Assembly: GCA_031285365.1 (NCBI GenBank) | Contig: JAITWP010000184.1 | Span: forward strand, 1-6,461 | DNA length: 6,461 nt | Origin: Azoarcus sp. | GTDB taxonomy: Bacteria; Pseudomonadota; Gammaproteobacteria; Burkholderiales; Rhodocyclaceae | Reading direction: 5' to 3' | Shown: positions 1 to 6,291 of the stretch, one piece after another | Layout of the letters: each line of letters begins with the position of its first letter | Position numbering within the stretch: the first letter of the stretch is position 1 | Translations under genes and position numbers: made by a program | Notes under the pieces: model-generated | What the model was told of the DNA's origin: nothing | Databases searched by the model: none | The model's input: only the letters and a program-made list of their open reading frames with translations

Positions 1-1406
1 CAAGCAGCAAAAACACTTGCACAGGTGAGTAATAATTTCATCCACCCAAAATTCGACGTCATGGTGATCAATACACCGCAGTAAACAAGCAAACAGGCAC
101 CAATCCAGCGTACCAAGCTGCCCCAGGGCTGAAACGTCGGCACATATCGTGCAATCAGAATCAATGAAATTAGAGCCTGTATCCAGTTGCAGACAACATA
201 GCTAACTGCAAGCCCAAGTACGCCATATGTGTCATAAACGGCAATATCAATGCAAATAATAGACAGGGCAGATAGTACCGCCAACGCAGCAAATTGGCGG
301 CCTTTGCCCATGAGCACAAGTATTCGCCCGCAGAATAACGTCATACCTACTGCTGGAGGCCCAAACCCATAGACCGACAGCAACGAAGCAGTAACTATTG
401 TTTGCTCCGGCCCAAAAGCTCCACGCTGGAAAAGCAAGGTAACCACGCTGGATGAAGCTGACGTCAGCACTACCGCAGCAGGCGCAAGAAACACAAGAGT
501 AAGCACTACGCCGTAGTGAAGAAGCTGGACGAAATCTTCATTCTGCCGACGCAACCATGATAGGGACAACCTGGGATATATCAGTGACAGTGCTGAAAAT
601 ATATACAGCGTCATCGGAATTATTGCAATTCTATACGCATATGACATTTTTGCAATACTGCCTTCTGCCATATATGAACACAAAATACGTTCCACAACAA
701 AGCATATTTGCTGTGAAAAAGTGACTATTAATAGTGGCATCAAATATATAATAAGTGATGGTCTAGCAGAAGATAAAGGATCTCCAACCGCGTGATGAGT
801 TAAAAGAACTTTCTTTAACATAAACCTCATTACGGCAAGCAAGAAAAACTGCCCAAACAAAATACCAGCGATAACCGACCCAACACTTTTGCCTGTATAG
901 AACAGAACACCAATAGCACAAATATTGGATAGCACGGTACGAGTCACAGGCAATACAAAACGTCCAGCATAATTAAAAACCGCGGTCTGAAAACATAAAA
1001 CAGTTTGAACAAAAATCAGAGCACCTGCTAGCCGGAATACCCATAAGAACTCACTGATTTGTTTACTCTCCCAACCGGGCATCAGCAGCTTAAGCCACAA
1101 CGTTGCGCCCAACACAACAACAGCCGCCACCCCAAAACCAGTTGTCCATACAAAGAGTTGCAAACGTCTGAATTGTTGTTGCAATATATCCAACCCTTTC
1201 TGTCTAAGCGCATATAAATAAGGAATAACAGCATCTCTTAGTGTAATGCCTAACAGATTTTCAAAAAACGATGGCAATAGTAAAGCAACGAAAAAAGAAT
1301 CAGCCATCCAGGTTCCGCCGTATCTCCACGCCACCAGCAAGTCACGGGCATATCCCAGCAAAAAACTGAGTGTAATAAGAAACGAAATAGATAAAGATGT
1401 TCTCAT
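1..1406 (-). CDS. MurJ/MviN-family lipid-linked glycan flippase, C-terminus cut by window edge
   Basis: I translated this from the minus strand. It is open for 468 codons from an ATG at 1406 to the window edge. The protein is very hydrophobic, with many predicted transmembrane helices (E. coli MurJ has 14 in 511 residues). Seen: a MurJ-like opening GYARDLLVAW (residues 18-27), ADSFFVA (35-41), a YAYRI segment around 259, and the family signature LFQRGAF (325-331). Family members flip undecaprenyl-linked sugars such as lipid II across the inner membrane. From memory of E. coli MurJ, R24, D39 and R270 match R21, D36 and R259 here, but R18 and R52 become F15 and E49, so a surface-polysaccharide substrate is more likely than lipid II (inference). 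An in-frame TAG lies 15 codons upstream of the ATG. GTG or CTG starts between them are possible, and no strong Shine-Dalgarno is seen. The gene is more AT-rich than ctpA-envC-gpmA, suggesting a transferred polysaccharide cluster continuing off the left edge. Confidence 0.85.
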   Translation of the reverse strand, partial: MRTSLSISFLITLSFLLGYARDLLVAWRYGGTWMADSFFVALLLPSFFENLLGITLRDAVIPYLYALRQKGLDILQQQFRRLQLFVWTTGFGVAAVVVLGATLWLKLLMPGWESKQISEFLWVFRLAGALIFVQTVLCFQTAVFNYAGRFVLPVTRTVLSNICAIGVLFYTGKSVGSVIAGILFGQFFLLAVMRFMLKKVLLTHHAVGDPLSSARPSLIIYLMPLLIVTFSQQICFVVERILCSYMAEGSIAKMSYAYRIAIIPMTLYIFSALSLIYPRLSLSWLRRQNEDFVQLLHYGVVLTLVFLAPAAVVLTSASSSVVTLLFQRGAFGPEQTIVTASLLSVYGFGPPAVGMTLFCGRILVLMGKGRQFAALAVLSALSIICIDIAVYDTYGVLGLAVSYVVCNWIQALISLILIARYVPTFQPWGSLVRWIGACLLVYCGVLITMTSNFGWMKLLLTCASVFAA

Positions 1407-1690
1407 ATTATTCGCTGTTGGAACCACGGCATCAGACAGGCTACCGCCCTACCGTGACACGTTCAGCAAGCGCGACCAAGGAAAGACGGAAACAGAAAGC
1501 TTTTCCGCATATGCTCTGCGAACAAAGCAATATAAACTAAGCCGCCGAATGCTATGCCATTGAGTGCTGTTACGCAATATTTTGTACGCTTGCCTACCCG
1601 CATCTCTGCCTTCATCCGCCGAAGCAGATGAAGGCAGAAACGGAATTTTTTATGCTGAAAGCGTAACGCCGCGTACAGCGTGCGCAGCCA
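1407..1690. other. Intergenic stretch between ctpA and the flippase gene
   Basis: No confident gene lies in these 284 bases. They contain one strong inverted repeat (1605-1638) and, on the minus strand, a frame that stays open from just after the ctpA stop codon down to a TGA at 1463-1465. Within it an ATG at 1603 would give a 46-residue peptide with a basic start and one hydrophobic stretch; the same frame has another ATG at 1615. I do not recognise the peptide and doubt it is real. No convincing promoter for the flippase gene is visible. The best pair is a weak TTGCGT/TAGCAT with 17-bp spacing on the minus strand. The local sequence is where base composition changes between the housekeeping genes and the AT-rich flippase. 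Confidence 0.6.
1605..1638. repeat. Perfect 12-bp inverted repeat, possible terminator hairpin
   Basis: Arms TCTGCCTTCATC (1605-1616) and GATGAAGGCAGA (1627-1638) are perfectly complementary. A further GC/GC pairing inside leaves a CGAA loop. The hairpin lies about 50 nt beyond the ctpA stop codon, where a terminator of the gpmA-envC-ctpA operon is expected. On the leftward transcript no U-tract follows it; a run of six T (1646-1651) sits on the other side, so it fits a rightward intrinsic terminator only loosely. It could instead block exonucleases at the 3' end of the ctpA mRNA, or sequester the AAGG upstream of the doubtful ATG at 1603. Confidence 0.5.
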
Positions 1691-3088
1691 TCAAGTCTGT
1701 GGCCTGGCTTCTGTCGCTACTTTCAACCCCTTGAGCTTATTGAGCGCCTGGGACAGTTGATGATCGTCCTGGCTGCCGAATTCAAAGGGTTTTTGGGGAG
1801 GAGTCGTCTCGGCCTTGCTGCTCTCGACAGGCTTGGGAGGGTGATTTTCGTTACGCATCTTTTTTTCGACTTCGAGACCATTACCGAGATGTCTCTGGAG
1901 GTCGCTTTCACGCAGGCGCTTGATTGATCCGCCCTGCGCAAACTCTTCGACGATGACGTCAGGATCGATGCCCTTGGCCTGAATCGAACGGCCGCTCGGG
2001 GTGTAGTAGCGTGCCGTGGTGAGTTTGATCGCTGCAGAGTTGGAGAGTGGAAGAGTCGTCTGAACCGACCCCTTGCCAAAGGTGCGCGTTCCCATGATGG
2101 TCGCGCGCTTGTGATCCTGGAGCGCGCCAGCAACGATTTCGGAGGCCGAAGCAGAGCCGCCGTTAACCAGTACGATCATCGGTACCTCACGCACCCAGGG
2201 GGGCAGCGTGCGCAGGAAATCGCCGCTGCTGCCGTGTACGTAATCACTTGGCGTGGCACGGTATTCGCGGCGAGCGCCGGGCGTACGTCCGTTGGTCGTC
2301 ACGACCGTCACGCCTTCCGGAAGGAAGGTGGCTGCTACGCCTATCGCACTGTTGAGCAATCCGCCCGGGTCGTTGCGCAGATCAAGCACCAATCCCTTGG
2401 GTTTTCCACCCTTGCCCAGCTTGGTGAGGTGTTCGACCAGCGATTTCGCGGTGTTTTCCTGGAACTGGGTCACACGCAGGTAGCCATAGCCGGTTTCAAC
2501 TATCTTGGACTTGACGCTCTGTATTTTGATGATTTCGCGCGTCAGGGTGACGACGATCGGCTGCGATTCCCCCTTGCGCGCGAGCGTCAGGGTGATCCTG
2601 GTCGCGGGCTTGCCACGCATGCGTTTGACCGCTTCGGCAAGGGACATGCCCTTGGCAGGAGTGTCGTCGATCTTGATGATCAGGTCACCGGTCTGGATGC
2701 CTGCGCGGAAGGCAGGCGTATCTTCGATCGGGGAGACGACCTTGATAAAGCCGTCTTCCTGGCCGACTTCGATGCCAAGACCGCCGAATTCGCCATGAAT
2801 ACCGTCCTGGAGTTCTTTCAGCGCCTCGGCATCGAGATAGGCAGAATGCGGGTCAAGCCCGCTCAACATGCCGGAGATGGCTTGGGTAATCAGTTTTCTG
2901 TCTTCGACCGGCTCAACGTAATCACGCTTGATGACGCTGAACACTTCGGCAAAAGCACGCATGTCTTCGACCGGTAGAGGTTGAAGGGCGGGTTTCTCGG
3001 CAATAGCGGAAAAATTCAGACTCAGGAAGATGCCGGCAACGACACCTATCAACACCAGGCTGGTCTGTTTCAATTTGCTGTTTGACAT
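1691..3088 (-). CDS. ctpA: Carboxy-terminal processing protease CtpA (S41 family, PDZ domain)
   Basis: 465-residue periplasmic serine protease that trims or degrades envelope proteins from their C-terminal ends. Domain order: an N-terminal hydrophobic signal or anchor segment (about residues 8-30), a helical lead-in, a PDZ domain (about 97-185) with the GGLGIEV substrate-binding loop, the S41 catalytic core (about 190-380), and a polar Pro/Lys-rich tail. The Ser-Lys-Gln catalytic set is intact: S314 in GGSASASEI, then K339 and Q343 in FGKGSVQT, with the spacing known from B. subtilis CtpB and E. coli Prc. I chose the ATG at 3088 because GGAG lies 5 nt upstream and the signal sequence then begins normally. 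The longer in-frame start at 3133 would overlap envC and prepend 15 polar residues. It follows envC by 26 nt and is almost surely cotranscribed. EnvC-CtpA linkage suggests a role in controlling cell-wall hydrolases (inference). Confidence 0.95.
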   Translation of the reverse strand: MSNSKLKQTSLVLIGVVAGIFLSLNFSAIAEKPALQPLPVEDMRAFAEVFSVIKRDYVEPVEDRKLITQAISGMLSGLDPHSAYLDAEALKELQDGIHGEFGGLGIEVGQEDGFIKVVSPIEDTPAFRAGIQTGDLIIKIDDTPAKGMSLAEAVKRMRGKPATRITLTLARKGESQPIVVTLTREIIKIQSVKSKIVETGYGYLRVTQFQENTAKSLVEHLTKLGKGGKPKGLVLDLRNDPGGLLNSAIGVAATFLPEGVTVVTTNGRTPGARREYRATPSDYVHGSSGDFLRTLPPWVREVPMIVLVNGGSASASEIVAGALQDHKRATIMGTRTFGKGSVQTTLPLSNSAAIKLTTARYYTPSGRSIQAKGIDPDVIVEEFAQGGSIKRLRESDLQRHLGNGLEVEKKMRNENHPPKPVESSKAETTPPQKPFEFGSQDDHQLSQALNKLKGLKVATEARPQT

Positions 3089-3093
3089 GGGGT

Positions 3094-3097
3094 CTCC
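3094..3097 (-). promoter_or_regulatory. Ribosome binding site deciding the ctpA start
   Basis: The minus strand reads GGAG, then five bases, then ATG at 3088. This favours the 465-residue CtpA over the 480-residue version starting at 3133. The site lies in the short gap after the envC stop codon (TAA, 3115-3117). Confidence 0.7.
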
Positions 3098-3114
3098 AGG
3101 AGGAATTCTGCGGG

Positions 3115-4590
3115 TTATCTGAGCCTTACCCATTGCATTGGATCTACGGCCTGCCCCCGATGGCGAATTTCGAAGTATAAGCCGGATTCTGACTCTGATC
3201 CGCTCGCACCAACACTGGCAATTGCCTCACCTGTGCGCACTGAGCTGCCGGCTTCTTTGTAAAGAGCGTCATTATTACCATATATGGACAAATAACCGCC
3301 GCCATGGTCGACGATCAACAGGTTGCCATATCCGCGTAGCCAATCTGAATAAACAACCGAGCCGCCGCTGACGGCTCGTACTTCAGCCCCTCGGGCAGCG
3401 CGAATGAAAACGCCTCGCCAAGTCGTACCCTGCCCGGCACGCGGCGCGCCAAACCTGCCAAGGAGTTCACCAGCGACCGGAAAATTCAGTTTGCCGCGTA
3501 ACTGGGCAAAGCTCGTACCACCCGGCGTCGGTTCGGGGACTTCCCGAACCCTGCCTACAACCGGTTCGACTGCTTTCTTTGTATCTGAAAAACGCTCCGC
3601 TCCCCTATCCGCTACGCCGTCTTGCCGTGGCCGTGACCTGGCATTCGCGCGTTCACGCTCGCGCCTTGCCGCCGCAGCTCGCTTTTCGGCATCAGCGGCC
3701 TGCTGTACCAGCTTGGTGACCACCTGGGTCAAACGCTCTTCGTCGGCCTTGAGCGCATTCATCCGCTCTCGCTGCGTTTTCAGCGTCGTCTCGATTTTTC
3801 CGAGGGTTTCGCGGCGATGCGAGTGGGTTTCTTCCAGTTTCTCCTGGCGCTTGCGCCGGTCATCTTCGAGGCGAGTCAGGGTTTCCCGGCGAGAGGTGAC
3901 CTGTTGGGCACGTTCATTTTTCAGTTGCAGATCGGCCCTCAATCCTTCGATCAGTTCGAGGCGGGCACGGCCAAGGCGTTCAAGATAGTAGGTGTCGCGC
4001 ACGAACTGGTTGGGATCGCGTGCTGCCAGCAGGGCGGCGATGTCACTGGTCGCACCGTGCATATAGTTCCGACGCAACCATTCGCCCAGTTCATTCTGGC
4101 GAGCAACAATGCGTTCTTCGAGCGAACGTTGTCCGGCTTCGAGCTCATTAAGCTGACGATTGACCTCGGTACGCTCGGCCATGACTTGACGCAAGGTACG
4201 CGTGGCCTTCGAGACCTCACGCTCGGCTTCTGCCACAGCGCGAACCGCTTCGGTTTGCTGGGTTTGGGTTTTTTCCAGGTCGCGCTGCAAATTCCCGAGT
4301 TGGCGTTCGATGTCCTTGAGTTCGGAGCGCTTGGCCTGGATTTCAGCCTTACCCGAGCCGCTTTTCGTCCCAGTGACCTTCTTGCCCGGTTTGGCTGCTG
4401 GTTTGGCAGCTTTGCTCGGCGTTGCCCTGGTGGTTTTGCTCGATCCGGCTTTAGCAGCTTTGGTGGCGGTTTTTTTCGATCCGCTTGTCTGGGCATGCAG
4501 CGGATCGACCAAACCCACCCCGGCCCATATCACCAGTGCACAAACCAGCACGCGTCTAACGGAAAAAGCAACCACGGTGTAACCGATCAC
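3115..4590 (-). CDS. envC: Murein hydrolase activator EnvC (coiled coil plus degenerate LytM/M23 domain)
   Basis: 491-residue periplasmic protein. In E. coli EnvC works at the division septum, where FtsEX recruits and triggers it to activate amidases AmiA/AmiB. Seen in order: a signal peptide ending near LHA-Q (residues 31-34); a Lys/Ala/Thr-rich low-complexity linker (about 35-82); a long charged coiled coil in two blocks (about 83-175 and 205-318); an Arg-rich link; and a C-terminal LytM domain (about 365-491). The LytM domain lacks the zinc ligands of active M23 peptidases: the HxH motif is replaced by LYFEI (471-475) and YAHL by YGNN (437-440). It should therefore be an activator, not an enzyme. 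The start is GTG at 4590 (GTGA overlap with the gpmA stop). AAGG lies 7 nt upstream, and a second GTG five codons later is possible. Translational coupling to gpmA is likely. Confidence 0.93.
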   Translation of the reverse strand: MIGYTVVAFSVRRVLVCALVIWAGVGLVDPLHAQTSGSKKTATKAAKAGSSKTTRATPSKAAKPAAKPGKKVTGTKSGSGKAEIQAKRSELKDIERQLGNLQRDLEKTQTQQTEAVRAVAEAEREVSKATRTLRQVMAERTEVNRQLNELEAGQRSLEERIVARQNELGEWLRRNYMHGATSDIAALLAARDPNQFVRDTYYLERLGRARLELIEGLRADLQLKNERAQQVTSRRETLTRLEDDRRKRQEKLEETHSHRRETLGKIETTLKTQRERMNALKADEERLTQVVTKLVQQAADAEKRAAAARRERERANARSRPRQDGVADRGAERFSDTKKAVEPVVGRVREVPEPTPGGTSFAQLRGKLNFPVAGELLGRFGAPRAGQGTTWRGVFIRAARGAEVRAVSGGSVVYSDWLRGYGNLLIVDHGGGYLSIYGNNDALYKEAGSSVRTGEAIASVGASGSESESGLYFEIRHRGQAVDPMQWVRLR

Positions 4591-5336
4591 CCCTCGGCCT
4601 TGCCCTGGTTGACCACGGCAGCCTGGGCAGCGCGGATGGTGCTTTCGTCAGCAAGGTAGTAGCTCTTGAGCGGACGCAGGCTGGCATCCAGCTCGTAGAC
4701 CAGCGGCTGCGCGGTCGGGATGTTGAACCCGACGATGTCTGCCTCTCCGACGCCATCAAGGTACTTGATGAGCGCGCGCAGGCTGTTGCCGTGCGCAACG
4801 ATCAGGACGCGCCGACCGGCAAGGATCTGCGGCGCAATCACGGCCTCCCAGTACGGCACGACGCGCACCACGGTGTCGCGCAGACATTCCGTGCGTGGAA
4901 ACGCCGACTTAGGCACCAGGGCGTAACGCGGATCGTCGACGGCAAGTCGGGGATCTCCCTCTTCCAATGGTTCGGGCGGGATGTCGTAGGAACGCCGCCA
5001 GACCAGCACCTGCTCGTCGCCATACCTGGCAGCAACCTCGGCCTTGTTCAGCCCTTGCAGGTTGCCATAGTGACGCTCGTTCAGCCGCCAGGAGTGTTCG
5101 ACCGGCAGCCAGAGGGCGTCGAGTTCTTCGAGCACAACATTGAGCGTCTTGTTGGCCCGCTTGAGCACCGAAGTGAAAGCCTGGTCGAAACGATAACCTT
5201 CGCGCTTGAGCAACTGCCCGGCAGTGCGCGCCTCCTCGACGCCCCGTTCGGTCAAATCGACGTCAGTCCAGCCGGTGAAGCGGTTTTCTTTGTTCCAGGT
5301 AGATTCGCCGTGGCGAAGCAGCACGATCTTGAACAT
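4587..5336 (-). CDS. gpmA: 2,3-bisphosphoglycerate-dependent phosphoglycerate mutase
   Basis: 249 residues, full length for the family (E. coli GpmA is 250). It interconverts 3-phosphoglycerate and 2-phosphoglycerate in cytosolic glycolysis and gluconeogenesis through a phosphohistidine intermediate. Seen: LLRHGES with the phosphorylated histidine H9 and R8, the [11 protein letters not shown] stretch (22-32), R60, the catalytic acid E87 in [12 protein letters not shown], the R114-R115 pair before SYDIPPEP, and the second active-site histidine H182 in [14 protein letters not shown]. All key residues are present. It is the first gene of the leftward operon and overlaps the envC start by 4 nt. 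The ATG at 5336 matches the normal N-terminus exactly, but its upstream bases (TATTGGCCC) hold no good Shine-Dalgarno. A consensus -10 box lies 54 nt upstream. The E. coli counterpart of this locus carries the unrelated gpmM instead. Confidence 0.97.
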   Translation of the reverse strand: MFKIVLLRHGESTWNKENRFTGWTDVDLTERGVEEARTAGQLLKREGYRFDQAFTSVLKRANKTLNVVLEELDALWLPVEHSWRLNERHYGNLQGLNKAEVAARYGDEQVLVWRRSYDIPPEPLEEGDPRLAVDDPRYALVPKSAFPRTECLRDTVVRVVPYWEAVIAPQILAGRRVLIVAHGNSLRALIKYLDGVGEADIVGFNIPTAQPLVYELDASLRPLKSYYLADESTIRAAQAAVVNQGKAEG

Positions 5337-5390
5337 GGGCCAATAGTCCGGGGAAGGGGTTCAAAAGAGTAAAAAGCGTTCGACGTATCT

Positions 5391-5396
5391 ATTATA
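5391..5396 (-). promoter_or_regulatory. -10 box of the gpmA-envC-ctpA promoter
   Basis: The minus strand reads AGTATAATAG, a perfect sigma-70 TATAAT hexamer. Transcription would begin near 5384, leaving a leader of roughly 50 nt before gpmA. No good TTGACA-like -35 hexamer sits 16-18 bp upstream (the region reads AAAAAGC), and there is no extended -10 TG. An activator or an AT-rich UP-like tract may compensate. The strand and location are well supported by context; activity is inferred. Confidence 0.55.
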
Positions 5397-5398
5397 CT
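5393..5398 (+). promoter_or_regulatory. Possible -10 box for the rightward operon, overlapping the gpmA box
   Basis: The plus strand reads TATACT, one mismatch from consensus, sharing four bases with the leftward TATAAT. If used, the rightward transcript would start near 5405 with a leader of about 145 nt. No clear -35 is seen. A weaker alternative, TATAAC at 5522-5527, lies just ahead of the rhodanese start. Confidence 0.25.
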
Positions 5399-5420
5399 AA
5401 TTGTTTTCGCGCTGCTTTTT

Positions 5421-5440
5421 CCTGTCGCCTCCGGCACAGG
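5421..5440. repeat. Short hairpin in the divergent region
   Basis: CCTGT (5421-5425) pairs with ACAGG (5436-5440), and GCC (5427-5429) with GGC (5433-5435), leaving one bulged C and a TCC loop. The inner part, GCCTCCG (5427-5433), can alternatively pair with CGGAGGC at 5464-5470. It may be an operator for a dimeric regulator or a leader hairpin of the rightward transcript; no T-run follows, so it is not a terminator. Confidence 0.35.
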
Positions 5441-5536
5441 CTCGCAGCACGAAGATTCAGCGTCGGAGGCAGGCATGAGGGCTGAAAGACACCAAACGCT
5501 ACGCCCCGCATCCTTTACCAATATAACTTAACCCTC

Positions 5537-5540
5537 GGAG
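5537..5540 (+). promoter_or_regulatory. Ribosome binding site supporting the GTG start of the rhodanese
   Basis: GGAG lies 10 nt ahead of the GTG at 5551. There is no ATG nearby in this frame before the hydrophobic N-terminal segment, so the site supports GTG as the true start. Confidence 0.55.
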
Positions 5541-5550
5541 CATTTCTCAC

Positions 5551-5967
5551 GTGGAGTTTCTGCAACAAAACCTGCTTTGGGTCGTTCTGGCCGCAGCTTC
5601 GGGCACATGGCTGCTCGTCGAGTTCATCCGCCAGCATGCCGACAAAAGCCTGCTTACCCCCGTCGAAGCCACCCTTCTCATCAACCGCGAAGACGCGATA
5701 GCAGTCGACGTGCGCTCGCAGGGCGACTATGAAAAAGGTCATTTACCCAACGCCCGCCATCTGCCGTCTACCGATCTCGAACGGCGCAGCAAGGAACTCG
5801 AAAAATTCCGTGCCCGTCCGATCATTCTTTACTGCAACAGCGGAACGACCGCGTCCAAAGGGATTGCCACCCTTAAGAAAGCGGGATTCGAGAAGCTCTA
5901 CAACCTGCGCGGAGGTCTGTACGAGTGGGAAAAGGCCGGATACCCCGTTTCCCGCAAGAAAAAATGA
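5551..5967 (+). CDS. yibN: Membrane-anchored single-domain rhodanese, YibN type
   Basis: 138 residues beginning at a GTG codon. An N-terminal hydrophobic helix (about residues 8-26) anchors the protein in the inner membrane. It is followed by one rhodanese domain (about 36-135). Seen: the DVRSQGDYEKGHLPNARH motif (53-70), typical of rhodaneses, and the active-site loop CNSGTTAS with the catalytic cysteine C95, which carries a persulfide in this family. The C-terminus ends in a basic SRKKK tail. Its physiological sulfur acceptor is unknown. E. coli YibN (about 143 residues) has the same architecture and the same neighbours, grxC and secB, so the assignment rests on both. Its stop overlaps the grxC start by 4 nt (ATGA), implying translational coupling and possibly a shared thiol/persulfide role (inference). 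Confidence 0.9.
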   Translation: MEFLQQNLLWVVLAAASGTWLLVEFIRQHADKSLLTPVEATLLINREDAIAVDVRSQGDYEKGHLPNARHLPSTDLERRSKELEKFRARPIILYCNSGTTASKGIATLKKAGFEKLYNLRGGLYEWEKAGYPVSRKKK

Positions 5968-6242
5968 GCGAAACTGCCGCCATGCCCCCCGTGAAGATGT
6001 ATACGACCGAGGTCTGCCCGTACTGCCAGCGCGCCGAGCAACTTTTGCGCGCGCGAGGTGTGGTCGAGATCGATAAAATCCGTATCGACCTCGATCCTGC
6101 GCTACGCGATGAGATGATGCGAATCACCGGTCGCCGCACGGTTCCTCAGATTTTCATCGGCGACTATCATGTCGGCGGCTGCGATGATCTCCATGCCCTC
6201 GACCACGAAGGACGTTTAATTTCCCTGCTGAACAGATTCTGA
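5964..6242 (+). CDS. grxC: Glutaredoxin 3
   Basis: 92-residue cytosolic dithiol glutaredoxin that reduces protein disulfides and mixed glutathione disulfides using glutathione. Seen: the redox motif CPYC (residues 18-21), the TVP cis-proline loop (59-61), and the glutathione-binding GGCDD segment (71-75), all in their normal order and spacing. I chose the ATG at 5964, which forms an ATGA overlap with the rhodanese stop. This is about nine residues longer than E. coli Grx3 (83 residues). The in-frame ATG at 5982 would give 86 residues and is a fair alternative. An in-frame ATG at 5925 lies deep inside the rhodanese gene and is unlikely. The gene sits 49 nt before secB, as in E. coli. Confidence 0.95.
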   Translation: MSETAAMPPVKMYTTEVCPYCQRAEQLLRARGVVEIDKIRIDLDPALRDEMMRITGRRTVPQIFIGDYHVGGCDDLHALDHEGRLISLLNRF

Positions 6243-6291
6243 ATCAGCCCCGTTTTCCATTGCTCCATTCAATCAACCACAGGACAACAAA

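Larger units (their letters stand above)
5337..5550. other. Divergent intergenic control region (gpmA / rhodanese)
   Basis: These 214 bases separate the two divergent operons and must hold both promoters. Seen: TATAAT on the minus strand at 5391-5396 overlapping TATACT on the plus strand at 5393-5398; a bulged hairpin at 5421-5440; a 7-bp inverted repeat GCCTCCG (5427-5433) / CGGAGGC (5464-5470); and the ribosome binding site of the rhodanese gene. The part around 5365-5400 is AT-rich, and the part from 5421 to 5475 is GC-rich. A short leftward open frame across it (5252-5521) has no family resemblance and overlaps the promoter and the gpmA start, so I do not call it. Confidence 0.7.

Noticed and set aside
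1246..1563. Rightward 105-codon open frame across the flippase start
   Set aside because: It runs antisense to the well-supported N-terminus of the flippase, has a low-complexity basic composition, no family resemblance and no good ribosome binding site.
2111..2977. Rightward 288-codon open frame antisense to ctpA
   Set aside because: ctpA has full catalytic motifs and a PDZ domain on the other strand. Long antisense frames are common opposite GC-biased genes, and this one shows no recognisable domain.
4470..4476. Run of seven A on the envC coding strand, as a possible slippage or phase-variation site
   Set aside because: The reading phase is AAA AAA A, not the A AAA AAA phase of classical -1 frameshifting. 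Seven bases is short for phase variation, and the tract just encodes the Lys-Lys of the basic linker.
3951..4496. Leftward 181-codon frame overlapping envC in another frame
   Set aside because: It is a +1/-1 shadow of the Lys/Ala/Arg-rich part of envC, with no hydrophobic core or known motif.
3817..4659. Rightward 280-codon open frame antisense to envC and the end of gpmA
   Set aside because: It spans two real genes on the opposite strand. Its Phe/Gly/Leu-rich composition mirrors the Glu/Ala/Arg-rich coiled coil of EnvC read backwards.
4791..5372. Rightward 193-codon open frame antisense to gpmA
   Set aside because: gpmA is complete with every active-site residue on the minus strand. The antisense product has no recognisable features and would cross the promoter region of gpmA.
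5252..5742. Leftward short open frames across the divergent region and the rhodanese start
   Set aside because: They overlap a consensus promoter and the start of a clear rhodanese gene, and their sequences show no domain or ribosome binding site.
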